Shown here: piece after piece, positions 36,832-45,928 of the stretch | Numbering within the stretch: the first letter of the stretch is position 1 | Layout of the letters: each line of letters opens with the position of its first letter | NCBI RefSeq assembly: GCF_000473165.1 | Contig: NZ_KI421504.1 | Location: forward strand, 2,634,413-2,698,412 | Source: Leisingera aquimarina DSM 24565 | Lineage (GTDB): Bacteria; Pseudomonadota; Alphaproteobacteria; Rhodobacterales; Rhodobacteraceae | DNA: 64,000 nucleotides | Direction of reading: 5' to 3' | Position numbers and translations under genes: made by a program | The notes under the pieces: model-generated | The model's database searches: none | Told to the model about the DNA's origin: nothing | What the model saw: only the letters and a program-made list of their open reading frames with translations

Positions 36832-37946
36832 GCGGGCGCCTCCGCCCGGGTCCGTTTGGGCCGGACTGACAGAAGCAGGAAGATCAGCGCCACTGTCAGC
36901 CCCAGCAGGGTTGGCACGTAAATCAGCGGCCACAAGTTGGGGTTTTGCAGAACCGGCTCCGAGACTACCCCGCGCAGGCCCTCGACAAAGATCAGCACGA
37001 CAAAGGCCAGGAAAGCCTGCCGCCACACGCCGAACCGCGAGAACGTTCCCAGCATCAGCGCGGAAAACCCGATCAGGGCGACGGCCACACAGACCAGGGC
37101 GCGGGCAAAGCGCAGGTGAAGTTCTTCGGCCTGGGCGCCGGCGGAGTAGCCATCGCTGCGGGTGACGGCCTGAGTGCTGGTCATCAGTTCCAGGCTTGGG
37201 ATTGCACGGATGTTGCGCGCCGGGTTTTCAGATTTCCGCGCCAGTGCGCTGATATCATATGAAAAATCAGAGAAAAAGGTGGTGGAAAGCCGTTGCGTCT
37301 GATTGTCCAGACGCTGCGCCATGCCTTCCACCATGATCAAATGCGCGCTACCCTCGTCCCGTACCAAAAACGCGCGGGCGCCGGTATAGGTCACCGTGGT
37401 GGCCGGGTCGCGGCGGTCCGACAGGAAGACGTCGTTCAGGGTGCCATCCGGGTCGATCTGGCGGATGTAGAAGGTAACGCCGTCTGCCGGATGCAGGAAA
37501 TCGCCCTCGCTCAGCAGCTTGGCGGTGATGTTGCGGGAAACCTCGCTTTCGCGCACCTCCAGCTGGCTGATCGAAGCAGGCAGCAGGTAATGGGTCAGGG
37601 CCGACATCATCAGAGCAGTGATCACGCCGAACGCCAGGGCCGGCCGGGCCATTTGCCAGGGGCTGGTGCCGGTGGCGCGCAGCACCGTCAGCTCGCTTTC
37701 GCTGTTGAGCCGGTTGGTCACCCAGACCGAGGCGCCAAAGGCGGCTATCGGCAGCACCATGCGAATGAGGTTCGGCAGGGTGAGTGCGGTGAACTCAAGG
37801 AACACCAAAGCCGACTGCCCGTTGCCGATCAGCCGGTCAAACAGCACCACAGCCCGGTTGACCCAGAACACGGCCACCAGAATCAGCGCAAAGAAGCCGA
37901 AGAAGAGCAGATATTGTGACAGCACGTATCTGTCGTAGCGTGACAC
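36828..37946 (-). CDS. lptF: LPS export permease LptF
   Basis: 372-residue partner of LptG in the LptB2FG exporter. Its layout mirrors LptG: SRYDRYVLSQYLLFFGFFAL start, first helices and LPNLIRMVLPIAAFGASVWV with the coupling-helix sequence NRLNSESELTVLRATGTS, a periplasmic domain (about residues 125-245) and three C-terminal helices. The start is taken as GTG 37946 because family members begin at SRYDRYVL and GGGGGGAT lies just upstream; ATG codons at 37964 and 37982 would add 6-12 residues. First gene of the seven-gene unit, divergent from pepA. Confidence 0.93.
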   Translation of the reverse strand: MSRYDRYVLSQYLLFFGFFALILVAVFWVNRAVVLFDRLIGNGQSALVFLEFTALTLPNLIRMVLPIAAFGASVWVTNRLNSESELTVLRATGTSPWQMARPALAFGVITALMMSALTHYLLPASISQLEVRESEVSRNITAKLLSEGDFLHPADGVTFYIRQIDPDGTLNDVFLSDRRDPATTVTYTGARAFLVRDEGSAHLIMVEGMAQRLDNQTQRLSTTFFSDFSYDISALARKSENPARNIRAIPSLELMTSTQAVTRSDGYSAGAQAEELHLRFARALVCVAVALIGFSALMLGTFSRFGVWRQAFLAFVVLIFVEGLRGVVSEPVLQNPNLWPLIYVPTLLGLTVALIFLLLSVRPKRTRAEAPA

Positions 37947-38142
37947 CCGATCCCCCCAGACCATTGTGATTTTGCGTGACATTAGTGGATTTGCCGAGCG
38001 GGGAAAACTGCATTCTCGCAAGGGGCCTCATTCGGCGGCAGATCGCGACTGCCGCGGGTGCAAAGGCGGGTCTGGCCAAGCGCTCCTGCGCAGGATACCT
38101 CTTGTGCCAAGAACCATATGGAACCAGCAGGAGCGCGCAAGA

Positions 38143-39618
38143 ATGAGCAGCCTTACCCCGATCCGTTTTGCCGAATACGACCCTAAGGCGCTGCCGGAAA
38201 TGACTGGCTGCGTGGCGGTGATGGTCACGCCTGAGGGAAGCATGGATCAGGCGGCGCGCACAGCCAACCGGCTGAGCAAGGGCGCAATTGCCCGGCTGAT
38301 CGAATCGGAAGGCTTCAAAAAGGCCAAGGCGGGTGATGTGGTGTCGCTCGGCTGGCCGGCAGGCATGCAAGCCGAGGCGCTGCATGTGCTGGTGCTGCCG
38401 CGCAAACTGACTCCGGTAGAGGCACGCCAGGCGGGCGCAAAACTGGCCAAGGCGGCCGCGGGCAAGCGGCTGACAGTGATGGCCGGCAGCATGAACAAGG
38501 CCGCTGACCTCACCATGGGGCTGGCGCTGCGCGACTATGGCTTTGATGACCATAAGACCCCCGCCGAAGACAAGCCTGAAGGCGAGGTGGTGATCGCTTC
38601 CAAAATACCGTCTGACCTCGAAGCTGCTTGCGGACCGTTGCTGGCAGTGGCTGAAGGCGTTCACATGACCCGGGATCTGGTCAATGAGCCTGCCAATGTG
38701 CTGACGACCACGGAATTCGCCCGCCGCATCGAAGAAATGAAAGACATCGGCCTTGAGGTTGAAGTCCTGGAAGAGGCGGACCTGGAAAAGCTGGGCATGC
38801 GCACGCTGCTGTGCGTCGGTCAGGGCTCTGACAGTCCCTCCAAAGTGGCGGTGATGCAATGGAAAGGCGGCGCCAAGGACGCAGCCCCGCTGGCGCTGGT
38901 TGGCAAGGGCGTGGTGTTTGACACCGGCGGTATTTCCCTGAAGCCAGCGGGCGGCATGGAAGACATGACCATGGACATGGGCGGCGCCGGTGTCGTGGCC
39001 GGCACCATGAAGGCCCTGGCACTGCGCAAAGCTAAGGCCAATGTGGTCGGGCTGGTCGGCCTTGTGGAGAACATGCCCTCGGGCAATGCCACTCGTCCGG
39101 GTGATGTGGTGAAGTCGATGAAGGGCGACACGGTTGAAATCATCAACACCGACGCCGAGGGCCGTCTGGTTCTGTGTGACGTGCTTTGGTATGCACAAGA
39201 GCGGTTCAAGCCTGCGGGTGTGATTGATCTGGCGACCCTGACCGGCGCGATCATCATCGGGCTGGGGCATGAAAATGCCGGTGTGTTCTCCAACGATGAC
39301 GATCTGTGCAATGCCTTCTTGAAAGCCGCACGCTCCGAGGGTGAGGGCGCCTGGCGGATGCCCTTGGGCAAGGCCTATGATGATCAGTTGAAATCGCGCA
39401 TTGCCGATATGAAAAACGTGGGCGGGCGCCCGGCGGGCTCGATCACTGCGGCACAGTTCCTGCAACGCTTTATCAAGAAAGATATGCCCTGGATCCATCT
39501 GGACATCGCCGGTGTGGCCTCGGTCAAGGCGGATACGGACTATGCGCCCAAGGGTGCAACCGGGTGGGGCGTGATGGCGCTGAACCGGCTGGTCGCGGAA
39601 AAGTTCGAGGCGGAATAA
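38143..39618 (+). CDS. pepA: Leucyl aminopeptidase (cytosol aminopeptidase, M17)
   Basis: 491-residue di-zinc/manganese aminopeptidase that removes N-terminal residues; members also bind DNA. The catalytic domain has GKGVVFDTGGISLKP (first metal site), MDMGGAGVVAG, and the family signature NTDAEGRLVL at about residues 336-345, followed by LCDVLWYAQERF. The N-terminal 150 residues are the less conserved macro-like domain. Start ATG 38143 follows AGGAG. It is divergent from lptF, and holC begins six bases after its stop, an order conserved in many Proteobacteria. Confidence 0.96.
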   Translation: MSSLTPIRFAEYDPKALPEMTGCVAVMVTPEGSMDQAARTANRLSKGAIARLIESEGFKKAKAGDVVSLGWPAGMQAEALHVLVLPRKLTPVEARQAGAKLAKAAAGKRLTVMAGSMNKAADLTMGLALRDYGFDDHKTPAEDKPEGEVVIASKIPSDLEAACGPLLAVAEGVHMTRDLVNEPANVLTTTEFARRIEEMKDIGLEVEVLEEADLEKLGMRTLLCVGQGSDSPSKVAVMQWKGGAKDAAPLALVGKGVVFDTGGISLKPAGGMEDMTMDMGGAGVVAGTMKALALRKAKANVVGLVGLVENMPSGNATRPGDVVKSMKGDTVEIINTDAEGRLVLCDVLWYAQERFKPAGVIDLATLTGAIIIGLGHENAGVFSNDDDLCNAFLKAARSEGEGAWRMPLGKAYDDQLKSRIADMKNVGGRPAGSITAAQFLQRFIKKDMPWIHLDIAGVASVKADTDYAPKGATGWGVMALNRLVAEKFEAE

Positions 39619-39624
39619 GCGTTC

Positions 39625-40083
39625 ATGGGGGCTGCCTATTTCTATCATCTGACGCGCAGGCCGCTGGAGGAGACTTTGCCGGTCCTTCTGGACAAGGCGC
39701 GCGGGGCGGGCTGGCGCATTGCCGTGCGCGGGCGCGATCCCGAACGTTTGGCCTGGCTGGATGACCGTCTGTGGCTGGGGCCGGAGGAAAGCTTCCTGGC
39801 CCATGGCCTGGCGGGCGGCCCCCATGACGCGCTGCAGCCGGTTCTGCTGACGGCAGGGCCGGAGGCAGCCAATACCCCGGAATGCGTGATGGCGGTGGAT
39901 GGCGCTGCGGTCAGCGCGGAAGAGGTTCAGACGCTGAGCCGTGTCTGCATTCTGTTTGACGGCACCGATCCGGAAGCCGTGCAACACGCCCGCAGCCAGT
40001 GGAAAAGCCTGACTGATGCGGGCTGCTCCGCGCAGTACTGGTCCGAGGAAAGCGGGCGCTGGGAGAAAAAGGCCGAGAAATAG
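39625..40083 (+). CDS. holC: DNA polymerase III chi subunit
   Basis: 152-residue clamp-loader accessory subunit that links the replisome to single-strand binding protein. Seen are AAYFYHLTRRPLEETLPVLLDKARGAGWRIAVRG-type N-terminus, RLAWLDDRLWLGPEESFLAHG, and the ending VCILFDGTDPEAVQHARSQWKSLTDAG, all typical of chi. It begins directly after pepA and is very probably translated from the same transcript. Confidence 0.93.
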   Translation: MGAAYFYHLTRRPLEETLPVLLDKARGAGWRIAVRGRDPERLAWLDDRLWLGPEESFLAHGLAGGPHDALQPVLLTAGPEAANTPECVMAVDGAAVSAEEVQTLSRVCILFDGTDPEAVQHARSQWKSLTDAGCSAQYWSEESGRWEKKAEK

Positions 40084-40242
40084 GCCGGGAAACTGGCCTG
40101 CCAGCACGTGGTATCGGCGGGATCCCGCCAATTTCCTTCAGATTTGTTTCAGCTTCGCAGGAAAGGCTCGCGCCAAAGGCGCCGCCGCAGTAATTCTCCC
40201 GGTCAAAAGATCAGAACAAAAGACCAGGACACTGGGGGACAG

Positions 40243-40794
40243 ATGAAAGTATTACATGCGTTCCGTCGGGCGCGGCTGCTGCCGTTTGTTGGGGCGGGGC
40301 TGCTGTTCCTCGCCAATTGCGGTGATATTCAAGGCGGATCGGTGGCCCGGGCCGAGGCTGAGGCAGCGCGTCTGGAGTACGCGGTTCAAGAGGTTCAGTC
40401 TTTGCAATCCAGGGGGCGCCGTGTCTGGTGTGTGCCTTTCGCCCGCAATGCCAGCGGGATCGAGATCTTCGGCAATGCAAAAACCTGGTGGGCGCAGGCC
40501 AAAGGCCAGTTCAGCCGCGGGCAGGAGCCGGAACCGGGCGCGGTGATGGCTTTCCGGGCGACCCGGTCCAATCCGCTGGGCCATGTTGCAGTGGTGTCCA
40601 AGGTTGAGGACGCGCGCAGGATCCGGATAAATCATGCCAACTGGCGCCGTAACAAGGTCTCGCTGGGGATGGCGGTGATCGACGTGTCTGCTGAAAATGA
40701 CTGGTCTGCTGTTCGGTTGGAAAGCAATCCAGGGGCCTTTGGGCGCGTCTATCCGGTCAACGGCTTCATTCTGCCGGACTTGGACGAAGGGTGA
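40243..40794 (+). CDS. CHAP-domain (NlpC/P60-like) lipoprotein, putative peptidoglycan amidase
   Basis: 183 residues. An N-terminal hydrophobic segment ends at LLFLANC, a plausible lipobox with Cys at about residue 28, so it is likely anchored in the periplasm. The domain that follows has the catalytic Cys in RRVWCVPFARNASGI, then FGNAKTWWAQAKGQF, GAVMAFRATRSNPLGHVAVV with the catalytic His, and INHANW, the third site, an order typical of CHAP amidases. It would cut peptide bonds in the cell wall. ATG 40243 is preferred over an upstream frame extension, which is not domain-like. Confidence 0.85.
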   Translation: MKVLHAFRRARLLPFVGAGLLFLANCGDIQGGSVARAEAEAARLEYAVQEVQSLQSRGRRVWCVPFARNASGIEIFGNAKTWWAQAKGQFSRGQEPEPGAVMAFRATRSNPLGHVAVVSKVEDARRIRINHANWRRNKVSLGMAVIDVSAENDWSAVRLESNPGAFGRVYPVNGFILPDLDEG

Positions 40795-40870
40795 AACGCA
40801 GGGAAGCGGCCTGTTGCTTCTTTCTGGTTCGAAATACCCCTGCCGGAGGCCTGCGCCGCAAGGCGCGTGA

Positions 40871-41452
40871 TCAGCGGGTCAGCACCAATGCGCCATTGCG
40901 GATTTCGATGCTGGACCAGCGCTGCAGGTAGCCCATGCCCAGCAGGGATTGCTCCAGTTCGCCCTGGTTGACCCAGACGCGCACGTCTGTATCGGTGATG
41001 CCGCCCAGCGACATTTCTTCGATCCAGACGGAGGCCGTGCGCACCTCGCCATTGGCGGTGCGGGCGCGGCCGAGATAGGCAAGGGTGTCGGTATCAATGC
41101 CGGCACGCTCTGCATCGCGCGCGTTCAGCACAACTTCGCTGGCACCGGTGTCGACCAGGAACGGGACAGCTGCGCCATTCACCTCCAGTGTCAGGTAGTA
41201 ATGTCCGTCGGGCGCGCGCGGCACTTCGACCCGTCCAGCATCAACAGCGACGCTTTGCTGCGGGCGCACGGTTTGGCGGATGTCCTCCCACAGCCCGTAA
41301 GAGGCGATCACACCAAGGAAGATAAATCCCCAGACGGCAAACATCTGCAGCGTCTTGCCGATGGATTGGCGGTTTTGCACAAACACCCAGGATCCGACTG
41401 CAACCAGCAAGACAACCAGATAAATAACCCGCCCGATCTCAAACTCGCCCAT
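40871..41452 (-). CDS. TIGR02281-family retropepsin-like aspartic protease
   Basis: 193-residue membrane-anchored clan AA aspartic protease. Two N-terminal hydrophobic segments (VIYLVVLLVAVGSWVFV and MFAVWGFIFLGVIASYG) precede a periplasmic retropepsin-like domain with the active-site VPFLVDTGASEVVLN and the flap/ending LLGMGYLQRWSSIEIRNGALVL. The single DTGA means it works as a dimer. Targets are unknown. It is a single gene, convergent with the CHAP gene upstream of it and divergent from nothing nearby. Confidence 0.88.
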   Translation of the reverse strand: MGEFEIGRVIYLVVLLVAVGSWVFVQNRQSIGKTLQMFAVWGFIFLGVIASYGLWEDIRQTVRPQQSVAVDAGRVEVPRAPDGHYYLTLEVNGAAVPFLVDTGASEVVLNARDAERAGIDTDTLAYLGRARTANGEVRTASVWIEEMSLGGITDTDVRVWVNQGELEQSLLGMGYLQRWSSIEIRNGALVLTR

Positions 41453-41496
41453 CTGCGCACCTCCTGCATATAATGTAGGCGGGCCGGGGCGTTATG

Positions 41497-42117
41497 CTAG
41501 CCTGCAAATCCAAATGCGCGCAGCCCGTCGAGTACGAACTGGACAGAAAGCGCCGCCAGCAGCATGCCCAAAAGGCGGGTCACCACGGTGATGCCGGTTT
41601 TGCCAAGCAGCCGTTCGAACATGCCGGAAAACAGACACATCACCAACAGGATCGCCAGCACCGCGGCCACCACGCCCATGACCATGGCAAAGCCGGCAAT
41701 GCCGGGCTGCTGACCCGCAAGCAGGATGACAGTGGCGATGGATCCGGGGCCTGCGATCAGCGGGATCGCCAGCGGGAAGATTGAAGGATCATCAAAATCA
41801 TCCTCCTCGCTGCGGTCTTCGCGCCGTTTGTTGCGGCGTTCGAACAGCATGTCGAGCGCGGTGAGAAACAACAGCACGCCGCCTGCAATGCGGAATGCGG
41901 CCATGGAAATGCCTGCAAAACCAAGCACTGCCTCGCCAAGTGCCGCAAACAACGCAAGCAGGATTGCCGCGGTGATGGTTGAGCGCAAAGCGATGGAGCG
42001 GCGCTGTGCCGGGCTCATACCCTGCGTCAGCGCCAGAAAGATCGGTGTCAGGCCGATCGGGTCAACGATGACAAACAGAGTGACAAAGGAGGTGATCAGA
42101 AAAGCGGTGTCGATCAT
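41497..42117 (-). CDS. marC: MarC-family integral membrane protein
   Basis: 206-residue inner-membrane protein with about six helices. Conserved family parts are FVTLFVIVDPIGLTPIFLALT near the N-terminus, IAGGVLLFLTALDMLF, an acidic cytosolic loop (RREDRSEEDDFDDP) and FPLAIPLIAGPGSIATVILLA. Function is unknown; the family was once tied, wrongly, to multiple antibiotic resistance. ATG 42117 overlaps the upstream ABC-F stop by four bases, so the pair is coupled. Confidence 0.9.
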   Translation of the reverse strand: MIDTAFLITSFVTLFVIVDPIGLTPIFLALTQGMSPAQRRSIALRSTITAAILLALFAALGEAVLGFAGISMAAFRIAGGVLLFLTALDMLFERRNKRREDRSEEDDFDDPSIFPLAIPLIAGPGSIATVILLAGQQPGIAGFAMVMGVVAAVLAILLVMCLFSGMFERLLGKTGITVVTRLLGMLLAALSVQFVLDGLRAFGFAG

Positions 42118-43961
42118 TGCGCCTCTGCTTTTTCCAGTTTCTCCACCGCCTTCAGCCAAAGTTCCTCGGCGCGGTCCTGGGCTTCCATAACTTCGGCATA
42201 TTTGCGCTGCCAGACAACGGCTTCGTCTTTGCGTCCGTCATCATAAAGGGCGGGGTCCGCCAGTTTTTTGGCGAGCTTGTCGCGCATTTCGCTGACTTTT
42301 TCGAGCCGGGCCTCGCCTTTGCGCACCTCGGCGCGCAGCGCCAGAATCGCGTCGCGGGTGGGGCGCTTGGGTTTGGCGGCCTTGGGTTTGCCTGCGGGTT
42401 TGTCGCGCGTCAGCAGCAGATCGCGGTAGGCTGGCAGGTCGCCCTCAAACGGTTTCACCGTGCCACCCGACACCAGCCACAGCCGGTCCGCAACGAGGCT
42501 GAGCAGGTGCATGTCGTGGCTGACCAGAATGACGGCGCCGGAATAGGCCGTCAGAGCCTCCACCAACGCTTCGCGGCTTTCGATGTCCAGGTGGTTGGTC
42601 GGTTCATCAAGGATCAGCAGATGAGGGGCGGGCAGGGTGGCCAGCAACAGCGAAAGCCGCGCTTTCTGCCCGCCAGACAGGCGCCCGACCTCGGTATCGG
42701 CCTGATCTGATCCCAGGCCGAAGCCGGCCAGCCGGGCACGCAGGCGGGCCTGGCCTTCGTCCGGGCGTTCGCGCTGCAAATGCTGCAGCGGCGTTTCTTC
42801 AATGTGCAGCTCATCCACCTGATGCTGGGCAAAGAACCCGATCCGCAGCTTGCCGGATTGGGTCATCTTGCCCGCCATCACATCGAGACGGCCTGACAGC
42901 ATTTTGGACAGAGTGGATTTGCCTTCGCCGTTCTTGCCCAAGAGCGCGATACGGTCGTCCTGGTCGATGCGCAAATCCAGCCGGCTGAGGATCGCAGTGC
43001 CGTCATAGCCGACCGAAGCACCCTCAGTCGCGATGATCGGCGGCGACAGTTCCTCGGGTTCGGGGAAGGTGAACACCGTGCGCGCCGCATCTTCGGGCGC
43101 GCGGATGGTTTCCATCTTCTCCAGCATCTTCACCCGGCTTTGTGCCTGTTTGGCTTTGCTGGCCTTGGCTTTGAACCGGTCGACAAAAGCTTGCAGATGG
43201 GCGCGTCGGGCATCCTGTTTTTTGGCTTGCGCAGCCTGATTGGCGCGGTTGGCGGCGCGCTGACGGGCAAACTGGTCGTAGTTGCCGGAGTAATAGGTCA
43301 GCCCCAGCTCTTCGAGGTGCAGAATGCCGTTCACCGAGCGGTTCAACAGCTCGCGGTCGTGGCTGATGATGATCACGGTGTGCGGGTATTTCACCAGATA
43401 GGCCTCGAGCCACAGCGCACCTTCGAGATCCAGGTAGTTGGTCGGTTCGTCCAGCAGCAGCAGATCAGGTTGGGAAAACAGCACCGCAGCAAGTGCGACG
43501 CGCATCCGCCAGCCGCCCGAATAATCGGAGCAGGGGCGTTGCTGGGCGGCATAGTCAAACCCGAGGCCCTTGAGGATGGCGGCGGCGCGGGCCTCAGCCG
43601 ACCAGGCATCGATATCTGTCAGACGGGTTTGGATTTCGGCAATCCGGCCAGGGTCCTGCGCGGTCTCGGCCTCGGCCATCAGGTCTGCGCGTTCGGTGTC
43701 TGCCGCCAGCACCGTATCGATCAGCGACACGTTTGAAGATGGCGCTTCCTGCGCAATGCCGCCGATCCGGGACCGGCTGGGCAGGGAAATGGCGCCGGAT
43801 TCCAGCGACAGCTCGTTGCGGATCAGCCGGAACAGCGTGGTCTTGCCGGTGCCGTTGCGGCCAACCAGTCCAACCTTGTGGCCAGTGGGGATCGTGGCGC
43901 TGGCGCCATCGAACAGAAGGCGGCCTTCGACCGCATAGGATATATCGCTGATACGTAACAT
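42114..43961 (-). CDS. ABC-F family ATPase (YheS/Uup-like, two cassettes)
   Basis: 615-residue soluble protein with two ATPase domains and no membrane part. Cassette 1 has GLVGRNGTGKTTLFRLI, DYSGGWRMRVALA and LLLLDEPTNYLDLEG; cassette 2 has ALLGKNGEGKSTLSKML, LSGGQKARLSLLL and LLILDEPTNHLDIES. A charged linker with KKQDARRAHLQAFVDRFKAKASKA joins them, and a Lys-rich coiled-coil tail ends the protein. ABC-F proteins act on ribosomes to relieve stalls; the exact member (YheS-like) is a guess. ATG 43961 begins at the conserved MLRISDISY. It is coupled to marC and divergent from ndk. Confidence 0.93.
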   Translation of the reverse strand: MLRISDISYAVEGRLLFDGASATIPTGHKVGLVGRNGTGKTTLFRLIRNELSLESGAISLPSRSRIGGIAQEAPSSNVSLIDTVLAADTERADLMAEAETAQDPGRIAEIQTRLTDIDAWSAEARAAAILKGLGFDYAAQQRPCSDYSGGWRMRVALAAVLFSQPDLLLLDEPTNYLDLEGALWLEAYLVKYPHTVIIISHDRELLNRSVNGILHLEELGLTYYSGNYDQFARQRAANRANQAAQAKKQDARRAHLQAFVDRFKAKASKAKQAQSRVKMLEKMETIRAPEDAARTVFTFPEPEELSPPIIATEGASVGYDGTAILSRLDLRIDQDDRIALLGKNGEGKSTLSKMLSGRLDVMAGKMTQSGKLRIGFFAQHQVDELHIEETPLQHLQRERPDEGQARLRARLAGFGLGSDQADTEVGRLSGGQKARLSLLLATLPAPHLLILDEPTNHLDIESREALVEALTAYSGAVILVSHDMHLLSLVADRLWLVSGGTVKPFEGDLPAYRDLLLTRDKPAGKPKAAKPKRPTRDAILALRAEVRKGEARLEKVSEMRDKLAKKLADPALYDDGRKDEAVVWQRKYAEVMEAQDRAEELWLKAVEKLEKAEAQ

Positions 43962-44210
43962 GGGCCGAGCACTGCGGTACTGTCTGGCCCTTGTCAATGG
44001 GGCAGGCCATGTGTCGGCGCTGGCTGTGGCCGGCTTATTTCAGATGTGCAGCGGGATAGGAGCCCAAGCCTGCGGGCTGTGTGCCTCCTTTGCGGCGGCG
44101 TCAAAGCTGCGCAATCCCCTCTTTATCCTGTCACAGAGCCATGCTATCGGGGCGGCAATTCGTAACGGGCCGGGCATGATGTCCGGCTTTTCAGCACAGG
44201 AGTCTGCCCC

Positions 44211-44633
44211 ATGGCACTGGAACGCACTTTCTCGATCATCAAGCCCGATGCAACCCGCCGCAACCTGACCGGCGCAATCAACGCCAAATTCGAAGAAGCC
44301 GGCCTGCGCGTTGTGGCGCAAAAGCGCATTCACCTGACCCAGGCGCAGGCAGGCGAGTTCTACAAAGTGCACGCTGAGCGTCCGTTCTACGGCGAACTGT
44401 GCGAATTCATGGCCTCCGCTCCGATCGTTGCGCAGGTTCTGGAAGGCGAAAACGCCATTGCCAAGAACCGCGAAGTGATGGGCGCCACCAACCCGGCAGA
44501 CGCCGCGGCCGGCACCATCCGCGCCGAATTTGCTGAATCGGTTGGCGAAAACTCCGTGCACGGCTCCGACGCACCGGAAACCGCGGCCGTTGAGATCGCT
44601 TACTTCTTCTCCGGCCTCGAGCTGGTCGGCTAA
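44211..44633 (+). CDS. ndk: Nucleoside diphosphate kinase
   Basis: 140-residue enzyme that swaps the gamma-phosphate of NTPs through a phosphohistidine. It shows [58 protein letters not shown] and the catalytic [20 protein letters not shown]. Length is normal. A CAGGAG site precedes the ATG and a clear intrinsic terminator follows (44660-44688). The 250-bp gap to the divergent ABC-F gene contains its promoter, but no element in it is distinctive by eye. Confidence 0.98.
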   Translation: MALERTFSIIKPDATRRNLTGAINAKFEEAGLRVVAQKRIHLTQAQAGEFYKVHAERPFYGELCEFMASAPIVAQVLEGENAIAKNREVMGATNPADAAAGTIRAEFAESVGENSVHGSDAPETAAVEIAYFFSGLELVG

Positions 44634-44659
44634 GCCGCAGGCTTAGCGAAGACTGAAGG

Positions 44660-44688
44660 CCGCGCCGGGCGACTGGCGCGGTTTTTTT
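44660..44688 (+). terminator. Intrinsic terminator of ndk
   Basis: CCGCGCC (44660-44666), an eight-base loop and GGCGCGG (44675-44681), followed by seven T residues. Confidence 0.9.
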
Positions 44689-45203
44689 ATGAGTTGGAGA
44701 AAGCGGTCCTAAGCCTGGCGTTCTGCCGGCTGCGCGTTCTGCAGGGGCGGTGCTGCGTGGTGAAGCGGCTGCAGGCAGCCAAGTCCTTCGGCGCAATCAA
44801 GTTGGAAAAGCCGCGCCGCGCAAGACTTTTTGCCATGGGCTCATCCTGCGCGGCTGATTGTTCCAGGTGGCGGCGCAGCAGGGCAACGTTGCGGGTGTTA
44901 GCCTTCCAGCCGATGTCAAAAAGATCGCCTGCCAGCGGGATCGTACTCGCAAAGCGCATCAACGCCGATGTTGACAGCCATACGCGCAAGCGTGCCGCGT
45001 GATGCGCCCATGCGGCGGCCCGAGAGCAGGATATAGCCCGCAGGCAGCAGCGCCATCTCGTCGCCGACGCCGGGAACCAAGCCCAGAATGCTGTCCCAGC
45101 CGTTCCGCATTCCGATCAAAGGAATGCGGAACGCGTGGTCCATACGGTGCGCTAAGCGTTCCAATGATTGCAGGCGGTCTTCGTGATATGCGGTGTCAGG
45201 CAT
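44687..45203 (-). pseudogene. DUF4112 protein, broken by a one-base frameshift
   Basis: The first part reads in one frame from 45203: HRMDHAFRIPLIGMRNGWDSILGLVPGVGDEM, then AGYILLSGRRMGASRGTLARMAVNIGVDAL. This is the DUF4112 pattern, and in homologues it continues into a PLAGDLFD-type segment. Here that segment, ASTIPLAGDLFDIGWKANTRNVALLRRHL, lies in the next frame. Removing one T of the coding strand (an A of the AAA at 44951-44953) restores VDAL-ASTIPLAGDLFD exactly. Either a recent single-base insertion or a sequencing error. The predicted product is a small membrane protein of unknown function; its start overlaps the YqaE stop by eight bases. Confidence 0.75.
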
Positions 45204-45366
45204 GTTCAGGCGTCTTTGCGATAATCCAGACAGCGTGTTCGATGCCCGGGATATAGCCGAGGATCGTCAGCACGATGTTCAGCCAGAAATGTTTGCCCAG
45301 GCCAACCTGCAGAAATACGCCAATCGGTGGCAGAATGACTGCAAAAATAATCCGGATCAGGTCCAT
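45196..45366 (-). CDS. YqaE/Pmp3-family membrane peptide
   Basis: 56-residue two-helix membrane peptide. The family signature is MDLIRIIFAVILPPIGVFLQVG at the start, followed by HFWLNIVLTILGYIPGIEHAVWII. Pmp3 proteins affect membrane potential and salt stress in yeast and plants; bacterial copies are generally uncharacterised. Its end overlaps the DUF4112 gene by eight bases, so the two would be one unit. ATG 45366 is preferred over an upstream extension (45405), because members begin at MDLIRI. The gene lies downstream of the TfoX-like gene on the same strand. Confidence 0.9.
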   Translation of the reverse strand: MDLIRIIFAVILPPIGVFLQVGLGKHFWLNIVLTILGYIPGIEHAVWIIAKTPEHA

Positions 45367-45435
45367 CGAGGATCTCCTTTGGTTAGTGTCCCGTTGATGA
45401 ACCAACCCCTGGATACCCCATTGGGTTCCACCCTG

Positions 45436-45765
45436 CTATTTGCGCGCTACAACGCCGATCATGTCCAGGGCCGCTTCGAATGCGGCCTGATGGGTGTCAA
45501 AGCTGTTGGCCTTTATCTCGTCAAAGCGCTGACGAAGCTCCTCTTTTTCCTTGCCCTTGCAATCGTTCCAAGGCCGCCCCTGTAGCGCCATCACCAGCAC
45601 GTAGTAGCCGATGAAATGCGGCCGGGTGCCGGTTTTCAGCAGTTTGGCATAGGCCGCATCAGCGCCGATGGCGCGCAGGTCTTCGGCTGAAGAAATGCCG
45701 GCCCGGTTGCAGGCGTCCTCATATGCGGGGCCAAGGTTTCGGATGGAAGAAATAGGTGTGTTCAT
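45436..45765 (-). CDS. TfoX/Sxy C-terminal domain protein
   Basis: 109 residues forming a stand-alone TfoX C-terminal (helix-hairpin-helix-like) domain: ISSIRNLGPAYEDACNRAGISSAEDLRAIGADAAYAKLL, then FIGYYVLVMALQGRPWNDC. In gammaproteobacteria TfoX/Sxy controls competence; single C-terminal domains in alphaproteobacteria are common and their role is unknown. The last ~25 residues (FDEIKANSFDTHQAAFEAAL) are acidic and helical. 70 bp separates it from YqaE on the same strand, so it may be co-transcribed. Confidence 0.8.
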   Translation of the reverse strand: MNTPISSIRNLGPAYEDACNRAGISSAEDLRAIGADAAYAKLLKTGTRPHFIGYYVLVMALQGRPWNDCKGKEKEELRQRFDEIKANSFDTHQAAFEAALDMIGVVARK

Positions 45766-45928
45766 GTTTTGTTTCTATCTGGTCCGTGCGGTGTTGTCAC
45801 GCTGCAATCCAGCATCTTTGTAATTTGCGCGGCGGCGTCCTGACGCTGGGTTTCTTGCCGCGAAGGCGGATTGACAGTCGCATTTCCTGCGGAAATCCTG
45901 ACCGGAATGGCCGGCGGGAGGGTGTCAG

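Noticed and set aside
37837..40131. 764-residue open frame on the minus strand
   Set aside because: It lies opposite pepA and holC, has no family features (His/Arg/Gln-rich, typical of antisense of GC-rich genes), and both opposing genes have clear motifs.
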